Source: Perlucidibaca piscinae DSM 21586
GTDB lineage: Bacteria > Pseudomonadota > Gammaproteobacteria > Pseudomonadales > Moraxellaceae
Reading direction: 5' to 3'
Assembly: GCF_000420045.1 (NCBI RefSeq)
Contig: NZ_ATUE01000008.1
Span: 1-64,000, forward strand
Length of the DNA stretch: 64,000 nucleotides
Numbering within the stretch: the stretch's first letter is position 1; every line of letters starts with the position of its first letter. Both the position numbers and the translations under genes were made by a program. A model generated the notes under the pieces. The model ran no database searches and was not told where the DNA came from. It worked only from the letters and a program-made list of their open reading frames with translations. This document shows positions 36,284-43,903 of the stretch, piece by piece.

Positions 36284-36318
36284 AAAGGGCCTGCAGACTT
36301 CCGTCTGCGGGCCTTTTT
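36284..36318 (+). terminator. Intrinsic terminator after rpsI
   Basis: Arms 36284-36298 and 36303-36317 (core GCCTGCAGAC with GTCTGCGGGC) around a 4-base loop run into TTTTT, then more T bases. Clear rho-independent form. Confidence 0.88.
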
Positions 36319-36389
36319 CGTTTTTGTCCAAGGCCCCGTTCGTCGGTTGGAAGCCGCATGTTTATTGGCTTTCCGGCAGATCGTCCGCC

Positions 36390-36418
36390 TTGTCACTGGA
36401 AAGTGATTTCATTACCAT
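36390..36418 (+). promoter_or_regulatory. Sigma70-like promoter for petABC
   Basis: TTGTCA (36390-36395), a 17-base spacer and TACCAT (36413-36418) in the 227-base gap after rpsI, 77 bases before petA. Confidence 0.55.
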
Positions 36419-36494
36419 TAGTGGGCTTTTTTCTCGCTCTGTCAGTGGTCTGCAATGTCGCTGACGGCCCAAAGCTGATTCGGAGAGTGCGTCA

Positions 36495-37085
36495 ATGAGT
36501 ACTGACGGCGTAAACATGGATCGCCGGCGCTTGCTGCTGGGGACGACTGCAGCCCTCGGGGCGGTAGGCGTCGCGGCAGTTGCCGTGCCATTTGTCAAAT
36601 CCTGGAACCCGAGTGCCAAGGCGAAAGCCGCCGGTGCTTCTGTCGTGGCCGACATCAGCCAGCTTGAGCCGGGTCAGCGCGCTGTCTTCGAATGGCGTGG
36701 CAAGCCGGTCTGGGTGGTGCGTCGCACGCCCGAGATGATCGCCAACCTGAAGGCGGTCGAAGGCGATCTCAGCGATCCCAACTCCGACGTTGAAGATCAG
36801 CAGCCGGCCTACGCGAAGAACGCGACGCGTTCGATCAAGCCCGAGATTCTCGTGCTGACCGGCATCTGCACCCACCTGGGCTGCTCGCCGCTGTTCCGTC
36901 CGGAAGTGGCTGCCGCCGATCTCGGTGCCGACTGGAAGGGCGGTTTCTTCTGCCCCTGCCACGGTTCCCGCTTCGACCTCGCGGGCCGTGTCTTCAGTGG
37001 CGTTCCGGCGCCGACCAACCTGGTGGTGCCGCCGCACATGTACGAAAGCGACAAGGTCATCATCATCGGTGAGGAGAAGGCCTAA
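36495..37085 (+). CDS. petA: Ubiquinol-cytochrome c reductase Rieske iron-sulfur subunit
   Basis: A 196-residue Rieske protein of the bc1 complex. A twin-arginine-like N-terminus (MDRRRLLLGTTAALGAVG) and one membrane helix precede the [2Fe-2S] head. Ligands are C125 and H127 in CTHLGC and C153 and H156 in CPCHGS, with C130 and C155 forming the disulfide. It takes an electron from ubiquinol and passes it to cytochrome c1. It overlaps petB as TAATG. Confidence 0.98.
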   Translation: MSTDGVNMDRRRLLLGTTAALGAVGVAAVAVPFVKSWNPSAKAKAAGASVVADISQLEPGQRAVFEWRGKPVWVVRRTPEMIANLKAVEGDLSDPNSDVEDQQPAYAKNATRSIKPEILVLTGICTHLGCSPLFRPEVAAADLGADWKGGFFCPCHGSRFDLAGRVFSGVPAPTNLVVPPHMYESDKVIIIGEEKA

Positions 37086-38317
37086 TGGCAAACATCGGCA
37101 AGAGCCTGATGGGCTGGGTGGATGCGCGCTTCCCCGCGACTGAAACCTACGAATATCACATGTCGAAGTACTACGCGCCGAAGAACTTCAACTTCTGGTA
37201 CTTCTTTGGCGTGCTGTCGATGATCGTGCTGGTCAACCAGCTGGTCACCGGCATCTGGCTGACCATGTCCTACAGCCCGACCGGCGAGGACGCCTTCGAC
37301 TCCATCGAATACATCATGCGTGACGTCGAGTACGGCTGGCTGCTGCGCTACATGCACTCCACCGGCGCGTCGGCGTTCTTCGTCGTGGTCTATCTGCACA
37401 TGTTCCGCGGTCTGCTCTACGGCTCCTACAAGAAGCCGCGCGAGCTGGTCTGGCTGTTCGGCATGGGCATCTACCTGGTGCTGATGGCGGAAGGCTTCTT
37501 CGGCTACCTGCTGCCCTGGGGCAACATGTCCTACTGGGGTGCCCAGGTGATTCTCAACCTTGCCGGTGCCGTGCCGGTGGTGGGCGAGGAGCTGGTGACC
37601 TGGGTGCGCGGTGACTACCTGATCTCCGGCATCACCCTGAACCGTTTCTTCGCGCTGCACGTGGTGGCCCTGCCGCTGATCCTGGTGGCCCTGGTGTTCA
37701 TGCACCTGGTGGCGCTGCACCATGTCGGCTCGAACAACCCGGACGGCGTCGACATCAAGAAGGTCAAGGGCGAGGACGGCATTCCGCTCGACGGCGTGGC
37801 CTTCCACCCGTACTACACCGTGCACGACCTGGTCGGCATCGTGGTGTTCCTGGCAGCCTTCTCGGCGGTGATCTTCTTCTTCCCGGATGGCGGCGGCTAC
37901 TTCCTCGAGCGTCCCAACTTCGAGCCGGCCAATCCGCTGAAGACGCCTGACCACATCGCGCCTGTCTGGTACTACACGCCGTTCTACGCGATCCTGCGTG
38001 CCGTGCCGTCCAAGCTCGGTGGCGTGATTGCCATGGGTGCCGCGATCGCGATCCTGTTCGTGCTGCCGTGGCTGGACAAGAGTCCGGTGCGCTCGATCCG
38101 CTACAAGGGCACGCAGAGCAAGATCTGGCTGACCCTGTTCGTGATCAGCTTCGTCGGTCTCGGCTACCTGGGTGCGGTGCCGTCGGATCCTGTGCGTACC
38201 CTGTTCTCGCAGATCTTCACCCTGATCTATTTCCTGTTCTTCCTGCTGATGCCGTTCTACACCTCGATGGAAACGGTGAAGCCGGTTCCTGATCGTGTCA
38301 CCGGAGGGGCGCACTGA
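37085..38317 (+). CDS. petB: Ubiquinol-cytochrome c reductase cytochrome b subunit
   Basis: A 410-residue eight-helix cytochrome b. Heme-ligand His pairs lie in helices B and D (HSTGASAFFVVVYLHMFRGL; HVVALPLILVALVFMHLVAL). The quinol-site motif is present as PVWYYTPFYAILRA, with W-Y where mitochondria have PEWY. It carries out the Q-cycle in the inner membrane. It overlaps petA and petC, so all three subunits are coupled. Confidence 0.98.
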   Translation: MANIGKSLMGWVDARFPATETYEYHMSKYYAPKNFNFWYFFGVLSMIVLVNQLVTGIWLTMSYSPTGEDAFDSIEYIMRDVEYGWLLRYMHSTGASAFFVVVYLHMFRGLLYGSYKKPRELVWLFGMGIYLVLMAEGFFGYLLPWGNMSYWGAQVILNLAGAVPVVGEELVTWVRGDYLISGITLNRFFALHVVALPLILVALVFMHLVALHHVGSNNPDGVDIKKVKGEDGIPLDGVAFHPYYTVHDLVGIVVFLAAFSAVIFFFPDGGGYFLERPNFEPANPLKTPDHIAPVWYYTPFYAILRAVPSKLGGVIAMGAAIAILFVLPWLDKSPVRSIRYKGTQSKIWLTLFVISFVGLGYLGAVPSDPVRTLFSQIFTLIYFLFFLLMPFYTSMETVKPVPDRVTGGAH

Positions 38318-38985
38318 TGAAAAAGCTGATTCTGTCGCTCCTTCTGGTGCTGTCGCCTGCTGCTGCCATGGCAGCAGCAGGTGGTGGCTGCGGTACGTTG
38401 CACGAGTGCGAAAAGGCGCCGGTCAATCTGCATGACAAGGCCTCCCTCCAGCATGGTGCCCAGCTCTTCCTGAGCTACTGCTCCGGCTGCCACAGCGCCA
38501 AGTACATGCGTTACGAGCGCATCGCCCAGGATCTGGAGATCGATCCCAAGCTGGTCGAGCAGTACATGATGTTCACCACCGACAAGATCGGTGATCCGAT
38601 TGATGCCAAGGTCAACCCCAAGGACCAGGCCAAGTGGTTCGGCAACGCACCGCCTGACCTGTCGCTGGAGACCCGTTTCCGTTCGCCGGACTGGGTCTAC
38701 ACCTACCTGCTCAACTTCTACCCGGATGACAAGCGCCCGTTCGGCGTCAACAACCGGGTGTTCAAGGACGTGGCGATGCCGCACGTGCTCGAACCGCTTG
38801 AGCGCAAGCTGGGTCCGGAAGCCTATGAAGAGGCGGTGGGCGATCTGGTCAACTTCATGACCTACATGGCCGAACCGATTCGCGCCACGCGTGAACGCAT
38901 GGGCTTCTGGGTGCTGCTGTTCCTGGGCATCCTGTTCATTCCGGTCTATCTCCTGAACAAGGAGTTCTGGAAGGACATCAAGTAA
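38317..38985 (+). CDS. petC: Ubiquinol-cytochrome c reductase cytochrome c1
   Basis: A 222-residue c1: signal peptide (MKKLILSLLLVLSPAAAMAA), heme site CSGCH with C55, C58 and H59, the axial Met in KDVAMPHVL and a C-terminal anchor (WVLLFLGILFIPVYLLN). It accepts electrons from the Rieske protein and passes them to soluble cytochrome c. Two extra Cys near the mature N-terminus (GGCGTLHEC) may form a disulfide. Confidence 0.98.
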   Translation: MKKLILSLLLVLSPAAAMAAAGGGCGTLHECEKAPVNLHDKASLQHGAQLFLSYCSGCHSAKYMRYERIAQDLEIDPKLVEQYMMFTTDKIGDPIDAKVNPKDQAKWFGNAPPDLSLETRFRSPDWVYTYLLNFYPDDKRPFGVNNRVFKDVAMPHVLEPLERKLGPEAYEEAVGDLVNFMTYMAEPIRATRERMGFWVLLFLGILFIPVYLLNKEFWKDIK

Positions 38986-39029
38986 GCGCAAGCCTGCCCT
39001 CGTGACGCGAGGGCGGTCCGGCGGGACGC

Positions 39030-39062
39030 AAGGGGGACACTTCAGGGTGTCTCCCTTTTGTC
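39030..39062 (+). terminator. Terminator after petC
   Basis: An 11-bp stem with one G-U pair (39030-39040 with 39047-39057), 6-base loop, is followed by TTTTGTCTTTTC. A smaller GC hairpin (38996-39014) precedes it. Confidence 0.8.
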
Positions 39063-39101
39063 TTTTCTAGTCCCTGGCGCGTGCAAGGGGAGGAGTGAGG
39101 T

Positions 39102-39740
39102 ATGGGTATCGTGGCAAGGCGTGCGTCCATGACGTTCTATTCGGACGCGGCAGATCACTACAGTCACCGTGTTCGTTTCGTGCTGGCTGAAAAGGGGGTT
39201 TCGGTGGACGTGATCCAGGTGACCGATGCCAACCGGCCTCATGACTTCGCTGACCTCACGCCGTACAACACGCTCCCCGTGCTGGTGGACCGCGAGCTGT
39301 CGCTGTACGAGACCCGCATCATGATGGAGTATCTCGACGAGCGCTTTCCGCATCCCTCGCTGCTGCCTGTGTATCCGGTGGCGCGGGCGCAGGCGCGTCT
39401 GCTCGCCTATCGCATCGAGCGTGACTGGTGTCCGCAGGTCGACCTGCTGCTGGCTGGCGGCGGTCGCGATGCCGCGATGCAGAAGGCACGCAAGATCCTG
39501 CGTGACGACTTGGTGACCATTGCGCCGGTTTTCGACGAGAAGCCCTTCTTCATGAGCGACGAGCTGTCATTGCTCGATTGCATGCTGGCACCCATCCTCT
39601 GGCGTCTGCCGGTACTGGGCATCGAGCTGCCGGATCGTTCCTGCCGCGGCCTGCTCAAGTACATGGACCGGGTGTTCCGCCGCGACGGTTTCCTTGCCAG
39701 CCTGACCGATATTGAGCGCGACATCCGGCGCGGGGGCTGA
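39102..39740 (+). CDS. sspA: Stringent starvation protein A
   Basis: A 212-residue GST-fold protein: ADHYSHRVRFVLAEKGV at the N-terminus, then DLTPYNTLPVLVDRELSLYE and an acidic-helical C-terminal domain (YRIERDWCPQVDLLLAGG). SspA binds RNA polymerase and is not a true GST (no catalytic residue). GGAGGAGTGAGG precedes the ATG. The sspA-sspB pair after petABC is conserved in gammaproteobacteria. Confidence 0.96.
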   Translation: MGIVARRASMTFYSDAADHYSHRVRFVLAEKGVSVDVIQVTDANRPHDFADLTPYNTLPVLVDRELSLYETRIMMEYLDERFPHPSLLPVYPVARAQARLLAYRIERDWCPQVDLLLAGGGRDAAMQKARKILRDDLVTIAPVFDEKPFFMSDELSLLDCMLAPILWRLPVLGIELPDRSCRGLLKYMDRVFRRDGFLASLTDIERDIRRGG

Positions 39741-39743
39741 GTC

Positions 39744-40151
39744 ATGGCGATGCAGGGAACGCGACCGTACTTCATCCGGGCCATTCACGACTGGATCGTG
39801 GATCGCCAGTGGACGCCCTATCTACTGGTGAATGCCGAGTGGCCGGGTACCGAGCTGCCCCGGGCCTATGTCGAGGACGGTCGCATCGTGCTCAACATCG
39901 GGCCGAATTCTGTGCGTTATCTGCAGCTGGGCAATGACGAGATCACTTTCTCGGCACGTTTCGGCGGGCAGCCGATGCAGGTGAGGGTGCCGATTGCGGC
40001 GGTGCTGGGCATCTATGCCCGGGAAAATGGCGAAGGTCTGTTCTTCGATGGCGATGAGTACGAGCCACTCCCGCCGGTCACGGATGGTGCCGGCGGCAGC
40101 GGCAGCGAGCCGGAAGCAAAGCCCCGGCCTGCCTTGCGCGTGGTGAAGTGA
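39744..40151 (+). CDS. sspB: ClpXP protease specificity-enhancing factor
   Basis: A 135-residue SspB adaptor that delivers ssrA-tagged proteins to ClpXP. The fold region is present (IRAIHDWIVDRQWTPYLLVN, LNIGPNSVRYLQLGNDEITF, FSARFGG). A flexible linker and a C-terminal basic tail (RPALRVVK) dock on ClpX. It lies three bases after sspA and ends directly against the convergent dolP gene. Confidence 0.96.
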   Translation: MAMQGTRPYFIRAIHDWIVDRQWTPYLLVNAEWPGTELPRAYVEDGRIVLNIGPNSVRYLQLGNDEITFSARFGGQPMQVRVPIAAVLGIYARENGEGLFFDGDEYEPLPPVTDGAGGSGSEPEAKPRPALRVVK

Positions 40152-40757
40152 TCAGCGTGCGTCCGGGCCCGGATCGGGCAGGATGTCGACAATCTTGACG
40201 ATGCGCTTGACGCCATCCAGTGCCTGCAGACGCACGATGGCGCGATCGGTTTCGCGCTGGGTCAGCTTGCCCATCAGATAGAGCGTGCCGCCGACGGCAA
40301 TGACATTGGTCTGGCCGCTGTGCACGCCATCGGCGGTGCCGAGGCTGACATTGGCCTTGGACTCCAGCAGGTTGTCGATGCTGCGCTCGCCAAAGGTGCG
40401 CGTCGGGCCGATGCTGAGTTCGTTGTGCACCACCTGGATGTCAGGATAGCTGCGTGCGATGTCGGCAATGCGATCCTTCAGGGTCTGATCCTGGACTTCG
40501 CCGGTGAGCAGGGCGGCCTTGTAGAACACGGTGACCTCGATGCGCGCATCGCGGGCGGCCGGAATGTCGCGGTAGATGTCGCGACGTATGGCCTGGCCCA
40601 GACTGATGTCGTTCAGGCGCACGCTGGTGGTGCGCGAGCCGGGGTCGGCAACATCGGGACCGACGCCGAGCTTGGCGAGAGTGGTGCAACCGCTCAGCGG
40701 CAGCAGCAGGGTGCCGGCAACCAGGCCGGCAAGCAGGGAATGACGGGGGCTAGACAA
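40152..40757 (-). CDS. dolP: Outer-membrane BON-domain lipoprotein, DolP (YraP)
   Basis: A 201-residue lipoprotein with lipobox LSGC (Cys about 24 from TTG 40757) and two BON domains (about residues 50-110 and 125-190; DARIEVTVFYKAALLTGEVQ, NVIAVGGTLYLMGKLTQRET). DolP binds anionic phospholipid at the septum and supports BAM and outer-membrane integrity. The frame has only TTG starts; 40757 has GGAG 9 bases before it, while 40772 has none. It overlaps the diaA-like gene by 8 bases. Confidence 0.88.
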   Translation of the reverse strand: MSSPRHSLLAGLVAGTLLLPLSGCTTLAKLGVGPDVADPGSRTTSVRLNDISLGQAIRRDIYRDIPAARDARIEVTVFYKAALLTGEVQDQTLKDRIADIARSYPDIQVVHNELSIGPTRTFGERSIDNLLESKANVSLGTADGVHSGQTNVIAVGGTLYLMGKLTQRETDRAIVRLQALDGVKRIVKIVDILPDPGPDAR

Positions 40758-41343
40758 GATCTGGGTCTCCAAACAGGGCGGTATCGATTAAGGCGCAGCA
40801 GCAGTGCAATGTAAACAGCTGCGCCTCGTGCACACGGTAGGTGCGGCTTTCGGGCATCGCGATCAGGATGTCGCGTTCATGCAGGATGTGCTGCAGGTCG
40901 CCACCGCCACTGCCGGTCAGGGCGATGACGGGGCAGCCACGCTCGTGGGCGGCGGCAACCACGTTCAGGATGTTGGCGGCCGTGGCGGTGGCCGACAGCA
41001 CCACCAGCACGTCTCCGGGTTGCGCCAGGGTCAGAAACGGACGCGAGAACGATTCGGTGAGGCGGTTGTCCTGCGCCAGCGCGCTCAGCGTGATGCTGTC
41101 CGGCGCCAGGGTGTAGGCGGGCAGTGCCGGGCGTTCGTGTTCGAAGCGGTTGAGCAGCTTGCTGACAAAGGACTGGGCATTGGCGCCGGAGGCACCGTTG
41201 CCGCAGCAGATCAGCTTGTGCCCGCTGACCAGGGCATCCACCATGACCATGGCGGCCTGCTCGATGCTCCCGGCCTGTTCTTCCGCGAGACGGGCCAGCA
41301 TGGTCATGCTGTCCTGGCAGAGTTGCACGATGCGTTCTTGCAT
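40750..41343 (-). CDS. diaA: SIS-domain protein, DiaA/GmhA type
   Basis: A 197-residue SIS protein: MQERIVQLCQDSMTMLARLA, then LICCGNGASGANAQSFVSKL and the phosphosugar loop TATAANILNV. Phosphoheptose isomerase (GmhA) and the replication initiation factor DiaA share this sequence type. The yraN-diaA-dolP context favours DiaA, which binds DnaA, but Pseudomonas annotations often say GmhA. AGGAAA precedes ATG 41343. Confidence 0.82.
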   Translation of the reverse strand: MQERIVQLCQDSMTMLARLAEEQAGSIEQAAMVMVDALVSGHKLICCGNGASGANAQSFVSKLLNRFEHERPALPAYTLAPDSITLSALAQDNRLTESFSRPFLTLAQPGDVLVVLSATATAANILNVVAAAHERGCPVIALTGSGGGDLQHILHERDILIAMPESRTYRVHEAQLFTLHCCCALIDTALFGDPDLV

Positions 41344-41351
41344 GGGATTTC

Positions 41352-41747
41352 CTAAGCGGCGGCAAATGCGCCGCGTATCCAGTGGCATTGCCAGTGTGGC
41401 GGCAATCCGGTCAGCCCGAAGACATCAAACCGCATGGCCCGGATCTGGTTGACCGGGTGACAGGCGAGAAAGTGACGGGCGGTGACAATCAGGCGACGCT
41501 GCTTGCTGAGGGTGACCGAGGCCAGTGCACCACCATAGGCCAGGTTGCGTCGCCAGCGTACCTCGGTGAACACCAGCACATTGGCAGTGGACAAGGTTAT
41601 CAAGTCAATCTCGCCAGCGCGACAGTGATAGTTGCGTGCCAGCAGATGGTGGCCCGCCTGCAGCAGCCGGCGCAATGCATGATCCTCGGCGACACGTCCC
41701 TGGCATTGCTTGGGCGAGCCTGCAGCGAGACGGTGATGGCTTTTCAT
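41352..41747 (-). CDS. yraN: UPF0102 family protein YraN
   Basis: A 131-residue UPF0102 protein with the nuclease-like core GRVAEDHALRRLLQAGHHLL, then GEIDLI, VFTEVRWRR and VTLSKQRRLI. It resembles Holliday-junction resolvase folds but no role is established. ATG 41747 is chosen because AGGAG is 7 bases before it; upstream in-frame ATGs lack one. It is divergent from rsmI, the usual arrangement. Confidence 0.92.
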   Translation of the reverse strand: MKSHHRLAAGSPKQCQGRVAEDHALRRLLQAGHHLLARNYHCRAGEIDLITLSTANVLVFTEVRWRRNLAYGGALASVTLSKQRRLIVTARHFLACHPVNQIRAMRFDVFGLTGLPPHWQCHWIRGAFAAA

Positions 41748-41824
41748 GGCGTGCTCCTGCATTCCGGTCCGCATTAACGGATAGACTCTGCGCATCGTTT
41801 GCGCCACCTCGCCCGAGACTCGCC

Positions 41825-42688
41825 ATGACCCCCGGAACCCTGTATGTCGTTGCCACTCCGATAGGCCATCTGGATGACATGACGCAGCGCGGCCGCGAGG
41901 TGCTGGCCGATGCCTCCCTGGTGGCGGCGGAAGACACGCGTCATTCCGGGCGTCTGCTGGCGGCCTACGGCATCGAGCGTGCGCTTACGGCCGTGCACGA
42001 TCACAACGAGGCAGACCGGGTGCCTGACCTGCTGGCGCGACTGCAGTCCGGCGACAGCGTGGCACTGATTTCGGATGCCGGGACGCCGCTGATCAGCGAC
42101 CCGGGCTATCGCCTGATTGCTGCTGCGCATGAGCATGGCGTGCGGGTGTCTCCGGTGCCGGGACCCTGTGCCGCGATTGCCGCCCTGAGCGCGGCAGGCC
42201 TGCCCAGTGACCGCTTCCTGTTCGAGGGCTTCCTGGCCGCCCGCACGGGGCCGCGGCGTGCGCGTCTCGCTGAGCTGGCTGAGCTGCCGCATACCGTCAT
42301 CTTTTACGAGGCACCACACCGTATTGCCGAGACCCTGCAGGATCTGGTGGCGGAATGGGGGGGCGAGCGCCAGGCCACGCTGGCGCGCGAGCTGACCAAG
42401 ACCTTCGAGACGGTGCGTCGCGCCACGCTGGCCGAGCTCGCGGCCTGGGTGGCCGAGGATGCCAATCAGCAGCGCGGCGAGATCGTGCTGGTGGTGGCGG
42501 GGGCGCCAGCGCGCACGCTGGACGACCAGCGCCTGCTGGCGCTGGATCAGGTGCTGTCGGTGCTGGTTGGCGAGTTGCCGGTGAAGCAGGCGGCCGGGCT
42601 GGCAGCGCAGCTGTTCGGGCTCAAGCGCAATGCGCTTTATGACCGTGCCCAGGCGCTGAAACAGGCGGCGGCGAAAAATTCACCTTGA
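41825..42688 (+). CDS. rsmI: 16S rRNA (cytidine(1402)-2'-O)-methyltransferase
   Basis: A 287-residue RsmI. Motifs: LYVVATPIGHLDDMTQRGRE at the N-terminus, AAEDTRHSGRLL, LISDAGTPLISDPGY and VSPVPGPCAAIAALSAAGLP (SAM-binding tetrapyrrole-methylase fold). It methylates the 2'-OH of C1402 in 16S rRNA, near the P site, with RsmH (also in this window) adding the N4 methyl. The frame is open upstream; ATG 41825 fits family length. Confidence 0.96.
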   Translation: MTPGTLYVVATPIGHLDDMTQRGREVLADASLVAAEDTRHSGRLLAAYGIERALTAVHDHNEADRVPDLLARLQSGDSVALISDAGTPLISDPGYRLIAAAHEHGVRVSPVPGPCAAIAALSAAGLPSDRFLFEGFLAARTGPRRARLAELAELPHTVIFYEAPHRIAETLQDLVAEWGGERQATLARELTKTFETVRRATLAELAAWVAEDANQQRGEIVLVVAGAPARTLDDQRLLALDQVLSVLVGELPVKQAAGLAAQLFGLKRNALYDRAQALKQAAAKNSP

Positions 42689-42713
42689 GTTCGCTGGCGC
42701 CTGCCCGTAAGCT
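42685..42713 (+). promoter_or_regulatory. Promoter for rnpB
   Basis: TTGAGT (42685-42690, overlapping the rsmI stop), a 17-base spacer and TAAGCT (42708-42713). The expected transcript start is at about 42721, the first base of the RNase P RNA. Confidence 0.7.
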
Positions 42714-42720
42714 CCGCGCC

Positions 42721-43136
42721 GGAGTCGGCCGGACGGTCGCTGCCGCCGCAAGGCGGGGGAGGAAAGTCCGGGCTTCGCAGGGCAGAGTGCCAGGTAACGC
42801 CTGGGCGGCGTGAGCCGACGGAAAGTGCAACAGAGAGCAGACCGCCGATGGCCCGATGTCCGCGAGGACACTTGTCGACCGCAAGGTTGACAAAGTGCTC
42901 CTGCACCGCCGCAGGCGGCGAGGATGGAGGGATCAGGCAAGGGTGAAACGGTGCGGCAAGAGCGCACCACGAGTCTGGCAACAGACCGGTACGGCAAACC
43001 CCACTCGAAGCAAGACCAAATAGGTGTCCAGACGCGTGGCCCGCGCGGGACACGGGTAGGTTGCTTGAGCGCACCGGCGACGGTGCGCCTAGAGGAATGA
43101 CCGTCCTCGACAGAACCCGGCTTACAGGCCGACTCC
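42721..43136 (+). ncRNA. rnpB: RNase P RNA (class A)
   Basis: About 416 bases with the class A hallmarks. The P1 strands are GGAGTCGGCC at 42721 and GGCCGACTCC at 43127-43136. Conserved region I is AGGAAAGTCCGGGC at 42760-42773. Conserved region V (AGAGGAATGACCG at 43091, ACAGAACCCGGCTTACAG at 43110-43127) supplies the other P4 strand. It removes 5' leaders from pre-tRNA. The rsmI-rnpB-mraZ order matches Pseudomonas. Confidence 0.97.
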
Positions 43137-43137
43137 A

Positions 43138-43343
43138 CCTCATTTCCTCATGTCTAATGTTTGTAAGCCCTTTTCGCATATAGCTAAAAATTCTAGCTAT
43201 CGCGAGACCATAAGGTGTGCATTAGAACTGTCTTGTAACCTATTGATTTAATTGGTTGCCATTCTGTGCATCAGCTTTCTGCTGATGCTGTAACTTATTG
43301 ATATTTAATGACTAATAAAGACTTATAACTGTCTTGATTGTCC
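43138..43343. other. AT-rich spacer between rnpB and the dcw promoter
   Basis: About 200 AT-rich bases without a credible gene. It holds an ATAGCT/AGCTAT inverted repeat (43186-43200 region), a perfect 8-bp hairpin GCATCAGC/GCTGATGC (43268-43288) and two near-identical blocks, TGTAACCTATTGATTTAAT (near 43234) and TGTAACTTATTGATATTTAA (near 43289), separated by about 55 bases. No T-run terminator for rnpB is evident. Confidence 0.6.
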
Positions 43344-43372
43344 TTGACGCTCCCGCGTGCGCTCCCTATATT
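43344..43372 (+). promoter_or_regulatory. Principal promoter of the dcw cluster (Pmra)
   Basis: TTGACG (43344-43349), a 17-base spacer and TATATT (43367-43372), near consensus. Transcript start would be at about 43380, giving a leader of 65 bases to mraZ. Confidence 0.85.
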
Positions 43373-43380
43373 TCTCCAAT

Positions 43381-43406
43381 GGTGGGGGAAAGTGTGGGTT
43401 TGTGGT
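43381..43406 (+). promoter_or_regulatory. Putative MraZ-binding repeats
   Basis: Directly after the Pmra start site the strand reads GGTGGGGGAAAGTGTGGG followed by TTTGTGGT: a cluster of TGGG/GTGTGGG/TGTGG repeats, including AAAGTGTGGG. MraZ is known to repress its own operon by binding TGGG-type direct repeats here. The spacing is not perfectly regular. Confidence 0.45.
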
Positions 43407-43445
43407 GTTTTCTGGAAAACCCGCCCCCAGCCAAGGGATGACAGC

Positions 43446-43901
43446 ATGTTTCGTGGCTACGACGAATTGACCATGGACGCGAAGGGGCGGATCGGCTTGC
43501 CGAGCCGCTACCACGATCGCGTGCTGGCCGAGTGTCAGGGCAGATTTGTCCTGACCGTCGACCTGCGCGAACCCTGCCTGGTGCTCTACCCGCTGACCGA
43601 GTGGGAGGCCATCGAGGCGCGCTTCAATGCCCTGCCGGGTGCCAACCCGCAAATTGCCCTGCTCAAGCGCCGCATCCTCGGCTATGCCACCGAAATCTCC
43701 CTCGACAGCGCCGGCCGCTTTCTGGTCAGCCCGGAGCTGCGCCAGTTTGCCGGTCTTGATCGTGCCGTGGTGCTGACCGGTCAGGGCAAGAAGTGCGAAA
43801 TCTGGCACAAGGCGGCCTGGGATGCCCTGCAGGCGCAGATTCTGGCGGCCGACTTCTCGGCTGCCGAGCTCGCGCAAGCGATCGACACTCTGGCGCTCTG
43901 A
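43446..43901 (+). CDS. mraZ: Transcriptional regulator MraZ
   Basis: A 151-residue MraZ with two AbrB-like swapped-hairpin domains, marked by MDAKGRIGLPSRYHDRV (about residues 10-26) and LDSAGRFLVSPELRQFA (about 84-100). It binds repeats upstream of its own gene and represses the dcw cluster. ATG 43446 follows AAGGGATGACAGC. Two bases separate its stop from rsmH. Confidence 0.97.
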   Translation: MFRGYDELTMDAKGRIGLPSRYHDRVLAECQGRFVLTVDLREPCLVLYPLTEWEAIEARFNALPGANPQIALLKRRILGYATEISLDSAGRFLVSPELRQFAGLDRAVVLTGQGKKCEIWHKAAWDALQAQILAADFSAAELAQAIDTLAL

Positions 43902-43903
43902 CC

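Noticed and set aside
37082..38314. A 410-codon frame exactly antisense to petB
   Set aside because: It shares the codon register of petB on the other strand; composition is His/Gln/Asp-rich with no fold signs.
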